Of a stretch of 52,257 bases of DNA, positions 25,648-34,365 are shown piece by piece (the stretch's first letter is position 1; each line of letters begins with the position of its first letter). The position numbers and the translations under genes were made by a program. The notes beneath the pieces are model-generated. The model made no database searches, was not told the origin of the DNA, and saw nothing but the letters and a program-made list of their open reading frames with translations. Origin of the DNA: Ignavibacteria bacterium (GTDB lineage Bacteria > Bacteroidota > Ignavibacteria > Ignavibacteriales > SURF-24); contig JAAXKN010000032.1 in the NCBI GenBank assembly GCA_025612375.1, forward strand, positions 1-52,257, in the 5' to 3' direction.

Positions 25648-26325
25648 TTAGGGGGCCTGTACACCCAGAAGCTCTTTTACTATCGATACGGCCTTAGCCG
25701 CATCCCTTGAATAAGCGTCTGCTTTGATCTCTTCCATAAACTTCCGGCTTACAGCCGCCCCTCCGATAATTACTTTGTTACTTAGCCCTTCCGAGCGCAG
25801 CGCTTCCACAACGAGCTTCATATTGCCGATGGTAGTAGTAAGAAGCGCCGACATGCCGATTACAGCCTTTGGATGTTCCTTTGCCTTCTGGACAAATTTT
25901 TCCACAGGCGTATTTATGCCGAGGTCAATTACCTCGAAGCCGCCGCCTTCTAAAATCATTCCGACAAGATTTTTCCCGATGTCGTGCATATCGCCTTTAA
26001 CCGTGCCTATTATTACGGTGCCGATTTTCCTGGTTTCATCACCTTTAAGGTACGGTTCAAGGACTTTCATTCCCAGCTTCATCGCCTGGGCAGAGACGAG
26101 CATTTCGGGCACGAAGCATTCACCTGCAGAAAATTTCTTTCCTATTTCATCCATGCCCTGAATGAGGCCTTCTTTAAGGATAAGGCCGACTTCGATATCT
26201 TCATCCAGAGCTTTTTGCACGAGTTCACTTACACCCTCTTGCCCCTGCATTTCTGGGGGATAAGGGGACTGCTGGTTTGCATGACCTTTAATTATACAGT
26301 TACTGATCTCTTCAAGTATACCCAT
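25648..26325 (-). CDS. Corrinoid (B12-binding) methyltransferase partner protein
   Basis: A 225-residue protein with an N-terminal helical cap (about 1-95, 'VQKALDEDIEVGLILKEGLIQGMDEIGKKFSAGECFVPEMLVSAQAM') and a C-terminal Rossmann B12 domain with the signature GDMHDIGKN (His114 is the lower cobalt ligand) and 'GGAAVSRKF'. This is the MtbC/MtmC/MttC/MtvC-type corrinoid protein that takes a methyl group from a substrate methyltransferase and hands it on. The URO-D-like methyltransferase at 34366 is its natural partner, 8 kb upstream in the same strand. No RamA-type reductive activator is in the window. In this locus the methyl donor might be an O-methylated sugar or aromatic side group; that is inference. 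Confidence 0.92.
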   Translation of the reverse strand: MGILEEISNCIIKGHANQQSPYPPEMQGQEGVSELVQKALDEDIEVGLILKEGLIQGMDEIGKKFSAGECFVPEMLVSAQAMKLGMKVLEPYLKGDETRKIGTVIIGTVKGDMHDIGKNLVGMILEGGGFEVIDLGINTPVEKFVQKAKEHPKAVIGMSALLTTTIGNMKLVVEALRSEGLSNKVIIGGAAVSRKFMEEIKADAYSRDAAKAVSIVKELLGVQAP

Positions 26326-26384
26326 TTAACAATTTCCCTTAGTTATTCAGTTTTATGTTTAGCAATTCCGCAAGGAAGGAGTTT

Positions 26385-27593
26385 TCAGCGCCCGTAATGC
26401 TTAAGCATTGGGAGGTCCCGATTTATATCGGGGCCGAAGAACTTGTAGATTATGAGGTCACGCTGCCCGGTGTTTTCAACTGTGAGATCCTTCTGTGCAC
26501 GGTCTGAAGTAACGAGGATCTCATCCTGGTTAAAGTTACCGCCTTCGATCTCAAAGCCTGCAAAAAGTCCTTTGCCCTTCCAGACGAGTATGTTATAAAC
26601 GCCGTTATCTTTTGAAGTAAATTTTCCTCCCGGGTGAACAACAAGTTTTTTACCGCTGAAGCTTAAGGTGTTGTAGAATATCCAGTACTCCTCGCCCCCA
26701 CGCTGTTTAGTTTCTTCAATAAGGACAGGAGGGGTGTGGCGGTTTTCGTAGAAGTAAGGGTCTCCGCTTACCTCCCAGTTTATCATTTCAAGAATGATCT
26801 TTTCGCCGAATTTCTTTTTATCCTCCGGGCGCACATCCTTATAAAGGAGGTCCTTGTTTATTGTGTGGCTGCCCACTTTTGCCTGCATCATGGAAAACAC
26901 GTCTGAGTCCTCCTGGAGCTCAATAGTAAGCGCCGTGCCGGGAGCGTGAAGCGTGCCGGCGGGGACGTGGAAGCCGTCGCCTGAGATCTGCTTAAAGGCT
27001 CTTGCGTGCTGAAGTATGGAGTCGTCTTTCCATTCCACCATGTGCGGAAGAAGGAGGTCGTACTTTTTCTCTTCGGCAATATAGGGATGCACGCCGAAAA
27101 ATGTTTCAGGGCTTTTACCCATTTCAACTTCCTCTGGGAAGTAGTAGGCTTCTTCCTTGGAGTTGCAGCCAACGAGTTTTGCGTGCTGCTGCATCTGGTG
27201 GATGTGGTAGGGCAAGCGTTCCTCGTAATCAAATATTTTGGGTAGGCGGTTTAAGCCTTTGTGTGTCTTTGAATACTCAGTTCCCATTATTGCCTCAGGC
27301 GCATTTTCAACGGCGTCTTTAAGCGTGATGCGTTCGCCGGAGGAGATCATAAGGAAGCTTAAGCCTTCAAAGGGGACGCCCACCTTGTTGTCTGCTTTTG
27401 TTGTGGACCCGACCCAGCGTTCGCAGATGCCGCCACGGTCGCCAAGTTCATACTGGTTTTCCGGCAGTCCAAGCCGGCGCCCCGGGGGTAGGAAATCCCT
27501 TGCCACCCAGGCGGGTTCAAGCCTCAGGATGCCGTCATTTTTTTTAATTTCCTGTTCAACAACTGTTTTAATGTTAATTTCTGTTGTTTCCAT
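26385..27593 (-). CDS. Cupin-type mannose-6-phosphate isomerase-like protein
   Basis: A 402-residue two-cupin protein related to class I phosphomannose isomerases. The metal site is seen in 'LPYHIHQMQQHAKLVGCNSKEEAYYF' (broken into HIHQMQQHAK and KEEAYYF), and 'GDGFHVPAGTLHAPG' is the typical second block. Family members isomerise mannose 6-phosphate and fructose 6-phosphate, or other aldose/ketose sugars. The N-terminal 'PAWVARDFLPPGRRLG' differs from E. coli ManA, so another sugar is likely. A family E repeat lies 56 bases upstream of the start. It is followed by the corrinoid-protein gene after 59 bases. Confidence 0.8.
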   Translation of the reverse strand: METTEINIKTVVEQEIKKNDGILRLEPAWVARDFLPPGRRLGLPENQYELGDRGGICERWVGSTTKADNKVGVPFEGLSFLMISSGERITLKDAVENAPEAIMGTEYSKTHKGLNRLPKIFDYEERLPYHIHQMQQHAKLVGCNSKEEAYYFPEEVEMGKSPETFFGVHPYIAEEKKYDLLLPHMVEWKDDSILQHARAFKQISGDGFHVPAGTLHAPGTALTIELQEDSDVFSMMQAKVGSHTINKDLLYKDVRPEDKKKFGEKIILEMINWEVSGDPYFYENRHTPPVLIEETKQRGGEEYWIFYNTLSFSGKKLVVHPGGKFTSKDNGVYNILVWKGKGLFAGFEIEGGNFNQDEILVTSDRAQKDLTVENTGQRDLIIYKFFGPDINRDLPMLKHYGR

Positions 27594-27648
27594 TTATATT
27601 CTCCTGTATATAAGATTATTTACAAATTTTGTCGTGCCGCATAGAATA

Positions 27649-27780
27649 TGTCGCCCCTTCGGGGCTCCGGAGGGTGCTTGGTATTTCTTCCCCGGGGTTC
27701 AGTCACCCCTCCGGGGTTTCCTCATCCCGGGCTACAAATAAAGCGCCCCTCCGGGGCTTAGTAATTGCGTAATGATAAAT
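27649..27780 (-). repeat. Family E multi-hairpin intergenic repeat, copy 2
   Basis: About 132 bases with hairpins CGCCCCTTCGGGGC, CCCCGGGG-type, CACCCCTCCGGGGT and GCGCCCCTCCGGGGC, ending in TTAGTAATTGCGTAATGATAAAT. It aligns with 22298-22430 end to end. On the minus strand it forms the leader between the GH2 gene and the isomerase-like gene. Confidence 0.8.
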
Positions 27781-27804
27781 GATCTTGTTTTATTGGCCTT
27801 TTAG

Positions 27805-30531
27805 TTAAAGTTGATGCGTATTGGCCGTATAGCGCGCCAGGTTGTAAAAGAGCGTTTTGGAAAAAGGATCTTTATTGTAATTTTCCGCAACGGGCAGTGT
27901 ACATAGGACGAGTTTGCCTTTTCCTACATTTGTCTCATATATGAATGCGGAATTAAGGTGAAGCCAGCCGATGTACATTCCGGACAGGACGTTCTTAAAG
28001 TTCTGAGGTTCTATTCCTGAAATGACGAGCTGCGGAGTTGAGTATGTGGATTCAAAGCCCAGGTATTTGCCGAAGCTGATATCCTTAAACGGGGCGCGCC
28101 CGGGCCTTATCCAGTTGAAGTTGCTGGCCCAGTTGCCGTCGTACCATTCGCTTTTTCTTGAGATGACTTTGAGCTTCATTGAGTCTGGAATTTTAGTCAG
28201 GGTGTCAACAAGGCATAGCACCGGGGAACCGCTCTCAAGTTTGCTTAAGATATTTTCGTCCAGCGTGTTTGTTATAATTAAGTTTCCATTAGATGTATTC
28301 CCTTTAACCTCTTTCAGATGTGAAAGATTTTCATGCTGATCCATAACGGTAATTTCAGGGTACTGCGCGTTTTCAATGGACGGATAGACAAATATTTCCG
28401 TAAAGTTTTTTGCGCAGGGTTTTCCATTTTTATCCACAAGTTCAAACTCGACGCGCATCTTTTCAGGCTTCTTAACATTGGATGCCTTAAGCTGGATTAA
28501 AGGCATTTCAGTTACTGAGGCTGAACTGCCAATATCCACCGGGAGGCTTCCTTTCTGATTCCCGTTTGCTTTCCAGTTAAGTTTTGCACCCTTCAGATCC
28601 TGGCTGCTGTAGTGCGAGATATAAAGTTTAACTGAAGGGTTTTCGCCCGCCCAGTAAGTGTATTTTTCAGGGCGCGGAATAATCACATCCTGCTGCTGAA
28701 TGTCTGAAATATTTTTTGCCGAATATTTCATATTGCGCCACATGTCAAGAAGCCCGTTGGACTCCCAGTTGATGTCTGTAAATTCTGTTATTACGTATCC
28801 CTGCAGTTCAGGGTGAAGCCTTATCTCTTCAATTTCATATTTTAACGCCATGAACTGCGCCTTCTGGCTTTCAGAGGCAAGGGAGTTATAGTTTCCGAAG
28901 GTCTCAGCAAAGTTATAGTCGTTAAATCTTTTGTGGACGCCTTCAGGCATTGAGACTTCAATATCACCAAACCTGCGGCTAAACCACCACGGGAGCTTAT
29001 CCGGCAGCTCAGGAAGCCCCCAGTTGCCGAATTCAGACAAAAGGAGCGGCTCCTGTTTTGTCTCCTCAGCGTCGCCAAATTTGCTGAAGAGCCAGTCAGG
29101 GCGATCTGCAACAGATTTTACGGTTTCGTCAAACTTAAGGCGGTTATCGGGAATTGAATAATATGTATGATAGTCGTTGATGTCGGTTTTAAGGTGGAAG
29201 TTGCCGTAGCAGGCGCTGTTATCTACAACGAGGCGACCTTTAGCCATTTCCTTTGTGCGGTTGAAAGCTGACTTAAGCCACTGCCTCTGATCCTCCTTCT
29301 GAAGGTCGATTCCCCAGCTTTCATTTATGATGCTTAATATTACAAGTGAAGGATGATTCCAGTCGCGCTTAAGCATAAGAGAAAGCGTCTCTTCGCCGCG
29401 CTTTGCGGCATCCGTTGTAAAGACATCCCAGTTAGGGATTTCGTACCAGACTAAAAGCCCCACTTCGTCGGCCACTTTGAGGTATCTTGTATCAGGCACC
29501 TTGATGTGGCATCTTAAGGTATTAAGCCCCATCTTTTTGGCCTTTAGCATTTCATCTCTTATGTATTCTTCGGAAGGGGTGGAGTAGACTGTCTCGGGAT
29601 AAAAGTCCTGATCCAAAGCCGCCATTAGGTAAAAGGGCTTGCCGTTTAAGAACATCATCTTATCTTTAGCTTCAATTGTTCTGAAGCCGAAACGTTCAGT
29701 TACTTTACTTTTACCCAAGACAAAATCAGCAGAATAAAGGTTAGGATGCTCAAAGCTCCAGAGGCCAGGGTTCTGAATTTTCCCCTCGTAGCGAAAACTT
29801 CTGCCGTCACCTGCTACAGGAGCGCTTGCCTTAAGCACGCTTTTATTGCCGGGACCTTTTACAATGATCTCAACATTTTTATTATTCTTTGAGGAATTTC
29901 CTTCGAGCATGCCTTCAATTACAATGCTGCCGTCGTTGGAAGGGGTAATATGGACATAGCTTATATATTGTTCAGGCTTTACCTCAACGTATGCCGTTCT
30001 CCAGATGCCGCTGGTCTGAACGTACCAGGACTGTTTGCCGTGAGGGATATTCCAGTAGCTTACGCCTTCGGTGCCTTTTTCCGTTCCCGCGGGATCCATT
30101 ACTCTAAGCGTTACATTGTTTTTACCTTTTGTTACAAGGGGGGTTACGTCAAACTCAAAAGGCGTATAGCCTCCCTCGTGGCGCCCTGCGGCTTTGCCGT
30201 TTACAAACACTTCCGCCATGTAATCTACGGCGTCGAAGTGAAGTATGACTTGTTCTGTTTTATCTACGACAGGCAGCTTAAAAGTTCTGCTGTACCATGC
30301 GACGCCCTGGTAGTCGCGAAGATCTGAAAACTGCGCCTGCCAGGAGAGGGGGACTTTAGCCTCACGCCATTTGGCCTGAAGTTTAACGTTATCGATTGTA
30401 AAACTTCCCGCCGTATCCACGGCGAAGTTCCACGTGCCGTCCAAAGAGACCTGCTGGGCCATGGTATTACGGTTTAATATTATGCTAAGAATAGCTGCTA
30501 ATAAAAGAAGCACTGTACCTGGAATTTTCAT
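27805..30531 (-). CDS. Secreted GH2-family glycoside hydrolase
   Basis: A 908-residue enzyme with a Sec signal peptide (residues 1-25). The N-terminal sugar-binding domain (30-190, 'LDGTWNFAVDT..') and immunoglobulin-like domain (190-290) precede the TIM barrel with acid/base Glu404 in 'LSIINESWG' and nucleophile Glu500 in 'LLLSEFGNWG'. C-terminal domains of unknown type follow (650-908). GH2 covers beta-galactosidases, glucuronidases and mannosidases; the substrate is not clear, but in a xylan context a beta-galactosidase or alpha-L-arabinopyranosidase-type activity is plausible. Its ATG overlaps the stop of the upstream SDR gene by one base (TAATG), so they are translationally coupled. Confidence 0.9.
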   Translation of the reverse strand: MKIPGTVLLLLAAILSIILNRNTMAQQVSLDGTWNFAVDTAGSFTIDNVKLQAKWREAKVPLSWQAQFSDLRDYQGVAWYSRTFKLPVVDKTEQVILHFDAVDYMAEVFVNGKAAGRHEGGYTPFEFDVTPLVTKGKNNVTLRVMDPAGTEKGTEGVSYWNIPHGKQSWYVQTSGIWRTAYVEVKPEQYISYVHITPSNDGSIVIEGMLEGNSSKNNKNVEIIVKGPGNKSVLKASAPVAGDGRSFRYEGKIQNPGLWSFEHPNLYSADFVLGKSKVTERFGFRTIEAKDKMMFLNGKPFYLMAALDQDFYPETVYSTPSEEYIRDEMLKAKKMGLNTLRCHIKVPDTRYLKVADEVGLLVWYEIPNWDVFTTDAAKRGEETLSLMLKRDWNHPSLVILSIINESWGIDLQKEDQRQWLKSAFNRTKEMAKGRLVVDNSACYGNFHLKTDINDYHTYYSIPDNRLKFDETVKSVADRPDWLFSKFGDAEETKQEPLLLSEFGNWGLPELPDKLPWWFSRRFGDIEVSMPEGVHKRFNDYNFAETFGNYNSLASESQKAQFMALKYEIEEIRLHPELQGYVITEFTDINWESNGLLDMWRNMKYSAKNISDIQQQDVIIPRPEKYTYWAGENPSVKLYISHYSSQDLKGAKLNWKANGNQKGSLPVDIGSSASVTEMPLIQLKASNVKKPEKMRVEFELVDKNGKPCAKNFTEIFVYPSIENAQYPEITVMDQHENLSHLKEVKGNTSNGNLIITNTLDENILSKLESGSPVLCLVDTLTKIPDSMKLKVISRKSEWYDGNWASNFNWIRPGRAPFKDISFGKYLGFESTYSTPQLVISGIEPQNFKNVLSGMYIGWLHLNSAFIYETNVGKGKLVLCTLPVAENYNKDPFSKTLFYNLARYTANTHQL

Positions 30532-31574
30532 TATACGTACTCCCTGAGTAAATTATTGCGGTAATTTTTCCACTCCTGAATGAATTGGATTTCATCCTCT
30601 CTTTTTTCGTAGCCGAAAGAGTGCCCGTTGAACTCACTGGTAAACCAGCTGATTGTTTTCTTCATCCATTCATCAAAAGGAGTGGAATGGTAGTTAAGAT
30701 CTTTTTTTATTTTATCCAGACTGAAAATTGAAGTGCGCCTGACGTTAAAGGGGAAGACATCCCCGTTCATATTGCGGCTAAGGGGAAGAGAGTCGAAGAC
30801 CTCCTGATCCACGTGCACGAGTTCAGGCTTTTTATCTAAGAGGCTTCCAAGCTTATATATGTAATCGTTAAGCGAGAATATCTCTTCGGCCGCAGCGTTA
30901 TAGGCCTGGCCGATTGAGGCTTCAGTCTCAAGGAGGCTTGCGAAAGCTTTAGCCACGTCCTCAACGAATACTTCCTGGAAAGCGTGGTCCCCGCTTCCGG
31001 GAACAAGAAGGGGTTTTCCGTCCAGGATTCTTTCAATCCAGAAAAAGTCGCGCATGGCAAAGTCGTGAGGGCCTGCAATATAAGTGGGCCTTATCATGCT
31101 GACAGGGAATAATTTTTCGTCGTGGAGTTTCCAAAGGACGTCCTCGCAGGCTCTTTTCTTTATGCCGTAATCCATACCGAAGGGGTTACGTTCAAAGTAG
31201 GGCATGAGTTCACCTTTATCCTGGTCCTCTGTAATAGGGCACTGCACGTTATTGGAGACCATATAGACGGAGATTGTGCTGCAGTGGATAAAGCGCCCCA
31301 CTTTGCCGCGGAAGACTTTTGCCGCCTGTTCAGAGCTTTTAGGGTGATATGAGATCATATCATATGCGGCGTCATAGGTTTTATTTTCGACCAGGCTTTT
31401 AAGCGCATGCTCCTCGCGGCGGTCGCCAGCGAGAAGGTTTAAGTTCTTATGGGGTTTAAGCCTGTTTTCAGATTCCCCGCGAGTAAAAGCCGTAACGCGG
31501 TGACCTTTTTCGAGGAGATGTTCCACGAGGGAGGTGCTTATTAGTCCCGTCCCGCCGATTACAAGTATATCCAT
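30531..31574 (-). CDS. NAD-dependent epimerase/dehydratase (extended SDR)
   Basis: A 347-residue protein. The dinucleotide-binding 'VIGGTGLIS' (residues 5-13) and the active-site Tyr136-x3-Lys140 ('DYGIKK') are present, with Ser in 'HCSTISVY'. It is an extended SDR of the sugar-nucleotide epimerase group. It may alter a free or nucleotide-bound sugar; substrate unknown. It is separated from the GH13 gene upstream by a 380-base repeat region, so it may start a second transcription unit of the locus. Confidence 0.88.
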   Translation of the reverse strand: MDILVIGGTGLISTSLVEHLLEKGHRVTAFTRGESENRLKPHKNLNLLAGDRREEHALKSLVENKTYDAAYDMISYHPKSSEQAAKVFRGKVGRFIHCSTISVYMVSNNVQCPITEDQDKGELMPYFERNPFGMDYGIKKRACEDVLWKLHDEKLFPVSMIRPTYIAGPHDFAMRDFFWIERILDGKPLLVPGSGDHAFQEVFVEDVAKAFASLLETEASIGQAYNAAAEEIFSLNDYIYKLGSLLDKKPELVHVDQEVFDSLPLSRNMNGDVFPFNVRRTSIFSLDKIKKDLNYHSTPFDEWMKKTISWFTSEFNGHSFGYEKREDEIQFIQEWKNYRNNLLREYV

Positions 31575-31954
31575 GTTATACCAAAAATTTATTTAGAATA
31601 AAATGGTAATTAAGCAAAATCTAATCCCAATTAAGTTATGTAAAGCCGAGCATGCATAAACGGCCAGGTTGCCAATTCCCGGTGAGGCATTACAAAAAAG
31701 AATGCCACCTCAATTCAGAGTTCCGGAGGAACGACTTGTCTATAGCAGAGGATGGATCACCACCTCTCTTCAGAGCCTCGGAGAGGCGACTTGTATTAAC
31801 GGATACGCGTGTCAATTCCCTTTTTACAAGTCGCTCCTCCGGAGCTCTGAATGTTTTTTTGAGAGGTGTTTTCTACAGACAAGTCGTTCCTCCGGAACTC
31901 TATGGCTGTGTTATGCTAAACCTCTCTTTGGCATTGTGTTTTATTAGCTTCTTA
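31575..31954. other. 380-base intergenic region with family D repeats
   Basis: No gene is supported. It contains four family D repeats and is the largest gap within the minus-strand carbohydrate locus, so a promoter for the SDR-GH2 unit may lie near 31575-31660. Nothing else is recognised. Confidence 0.6.
31716..31902. repeat. Family D palindromic repeat, four copies in two orientations
   Basis: Copies at 31716-31739 and 31771-31794 are inverted relative to those at 31826-31849 and 31879-31902, making a near-symmetric array. Stems are GTTCC/GGAAC, GCCTC/GAGGC and GCTCC/GGAGC around a TCC loop; flanks are ACAAGTC and TCTG. Three more copies lie at 5304-5436. Confidence 0.8.
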
Positions 31955-34300
31955 CTATTTCAAGAGCAGCATCTTCATTGTAAGAGCGCGGCCTGAAGAC
32001 TGCAGGCGGCAGAGGTATATTCCGCTGGCATACTTTGAGGCATTGAATACCGCCGTATAATTGCCTGCATTTTTATAACCCTCTTCAAGCACTTCCACTT
32101 CCTTGCCCAGGATGTCGTAAACCTTCAGGCTTACAGGACCGCTTTTATCTATGCTGTAGCGGATGGAAGTTGAGGGGTTAAAGGGGTTCGGGTAGTTCTG
32201 CGCCATGGCAAAGGATTCGGGCACCGTGTTTTGTGCCACGTCAACTCCCGAGACCACCATGGCCGTATCGGCAAGAAGCATAACTGAAGCCGAGTAGCCG
32301 TTCATATCCAGCTTCAGGGCCGCAAGCTCACTTAGTTTTCCTGAAATAACTTTTCCGCTTATTATATCCGTCATGTAGTAAGTCTTTGCAGAGTCTAGTC
32401 CCAGTTTTTCTACAGGAATTGTCAGCTGCGCACTGACGGGATTTGAATCCATATTGAGGACTGTAAAAACATTCTGACTGCTTTCCCACCTGCGGAAGGC
32501 AAAAACGTTTTTATTGGGACTTACTGTTTCTTCCTCGTAGTTATTACTGTAGAGCGCAGGAACGGTTTTTCTGAAATCGATCAGTTTCTGGTAATATGGG
32601 AAGAGCCCCTTTTTGTCCGTCGACTTTATTGGCACGCCCGGAGTATAAGTGGGATAATCGTCGTATGCATGCCCTGTAATGCCTGCCTCCTGGCCGTTGT
32701 AAAGCATCGGGATTCCGTTTAAGGAAAACTCCAGTGCCGCAGCCATCTTTGTCTGATCGAGCGTGTGGTGCGTTAAAAAATGATACGTGTCGTTGTTTTC
32801 AAGGAATCTTAATATCTTAGCATTAGGAGCGTAGCCTTTGCCATTATTTGTAAGTGAATTTCTAAGAGGAGCTGAACGCCCGTTGGTGAAGTTTGTATTA
32901 AATATTGTCGGGTTGCTTGTCTGACTGTAGCTGGTCTGCCACACCCACTGCGAGACCCAGCTTTCGGAAGCTGTCCAGTCGAATGCCGCATCGAACCTTT
33001 CATCGAAAGCCTCGGGCCATGAAGCCTTATCCTCTCCCAGGAGCAAACAGTCGGGTTTAATTCTTTTGAGCGCCAGGCGGAGCTCTTTTGTAAATTCAGG
33101 TTTTCTGGCCGTTACTCCCCATATGGCATCTAAGCGGTATCCATCGAGGTCGTACTTTACGAGCCAGTACTTTACGGCTTCCAGTATCCAGCGCTGAACC
33201 TCCGGATTATCAAAATTCAGATTCGGGAGTTCTTTCCAGAAATAATTCCAGAACAGGCCGTCGGCAGTATTTTCATGCATTGAATACGGAGTTCCGGAAG
33301 GGCTTTTCTTCCGCTGGTAATAATTCCAGTAATGCGACTTTTCCTTATATTTTACTGACTGCTGGGCGTAGGGGTGATAAATGGAAGTATGATTAGCCAC
33401 AAAATCAAACATCACCTTAATTTTATTTTCTTTGGCAGTTCTTATCAGCTCACGCAGATCGGCCTCACTTCCCAGGTCGCTTCTTAAGGAAAAGTAATCT
33501 GTAACGTCGTATCCCATGCCGCCGCCATGGGTGCTGTAAACCGGCTGAAGCCAGATGGCAGTAATGCCGAGCGAGACAAGTTCAGGAATTTTAGCTGTAA
33601 TATTCTTAAACTGATTGGACTCGGTAAAAGTATAGGGATATATTTCATAGATAACCGCTTTATCTATCCACTCCGCATGATCTGTTTTAATGTTAAAGGG
33701 TTTAATTCCCGAGGTATCCACGGTGACATACGTGCGGGCTTTTACCGTGTCGCCGTCTGAGGCAGCAACGGTAAGATTAAAATAATATTCCCCCTTAGCT
33801 ATATCCTGAGGCATGCTGAAAGTGGTACTGTTTCCCGTCACAGATGCAAGCGCAACAGAAGCCGGGTTAAGAGGGTCAGCGTTCCACGTGTATGTAAGCT
33901 GTGCGCTGTCGGGGTTTTCAATTACCTCGCTTTTAAGTGTGACAGTTCTTCCCTGGACTTCCGCATAGGCATACATTTCGGGGCGAAGTTTGTAGCCCAA
34001 GGTCAGCTTCAGTGTATCCGAAAGAGCGGTTTTTCCCATGCTGTCGGCGGTGACATAAACCGCATTTAAGCCTTCGCCAATTTTTAATTGTGCGGAGAAG
34101 GTAAAGCTGTCGGGAGCTACGCTAACGTTTTGACTTTTGCCATTAAGAAAAAGTGTGGCGTTATTTACTATAAGTCCTTCAATATGCCCTTTTATCAACT
34201 GCTGCTGACCCCATACTGTAGCCGACATTTCGTCAAGCACGACCTTCTGGGCAAAAACAGGCATTGAGCTTAAAAGCAATATGCAGAATATTTTCTTCAT
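31955..34300 (-). CDS. Secreted GH13 alpha-amylase-family enzyme with T9SS sorting domain
   Basis: A 781-residue enzyme. A signal peptide (1-17), two N-terminal immunoglobulin/PKD-like domains (about 20-200) and the GH13 barrel (about 210-600) are followed by a type A sorting domain with NYPNPFNP and a terminal 'GIYLCRLQSSGRALTMKMLLLK'-type end. Catalytic residues: Asp391 (DGYRLDAIWG), Glu423 (LLLGEDK) and Asp504 (LENNDTYHF). It should act at the cell surface or outside on alpha-1,4-glucans or related oligosaccharides. A starch-type enzyme in a xylan locus suggests a mixed plant-cell-wall or storage polysaccharide target. Confidence 0.92.
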   Translation of the reverse strand: MKKIFCILLLSSMPVFAQKVVLDEMSATVWGQQQLIKGHIEGLIVNNATLFLNGKSQNVSVAPDSFTFSAQLKIGEGLNAVYVTADSMGKTALSDTLKLTLGYKLRPEMYAYAEVQGRTVTLKSEVIENPDSAQLTYTWNADPLNPASVALASVTGNSTTFSMPQDIAKGEYYFNLTVAASDGDTVKARTYVTVDTSGIKPFNIKTDHAEWIDKAVIYEIYPYTFTESNQFKNITAKIPELVSLGITAIWLQPVYSTHGGGMGYDVTDYFSLRSDLGSEADLRELIRTAKENKIKVMFDFVANHTSIYHPYAQQSVKYKEKSHYWNYYQRKKSPSGTPYSMHENTADGLFWNYFWKELPNLNFDNPEVQRWILEAVKYWLVKYDLDGYRLDAIWGVTARKPEFTKELRLALKRIKPDCLLLGEDKASWPEAFDERFDAAFDWTASESWVSQWVWQTSYSQTSNPTIFNTNFTNGRSAPLRNSLTNNGKGYAPNAKILRFLENNDTYHFLTHHTLDQTKMAAALEFSLNGIPMLYNGQEAGITGHAYDDYPTYTPGVPIKSTDKKGLFPYYQKLIDFRKTVPALYSNNYEEETVSPNKNVFAFRRWESSQNVFTVLNMDSNPVSAQLTIPVEKLGLDSAKTYYMTDIISGKVISGKLSELAALKLDMNGYSASVMLLADTAMVVSGVDVAQNTVPESFAMAQNYPNPFNPSTSIRYSIDKSGPVSLKVYDILGKEVEVLEEGYKNAGNYTAVFNASKYASGIYLCRLQSSGRALTMKMLLLK

Positions 34301-34365
34301 AATTGTATCCGTGTTTATTCAAGGATAAATAAAGCAGGATGACTAATAATATCCAGAGCGAAATT

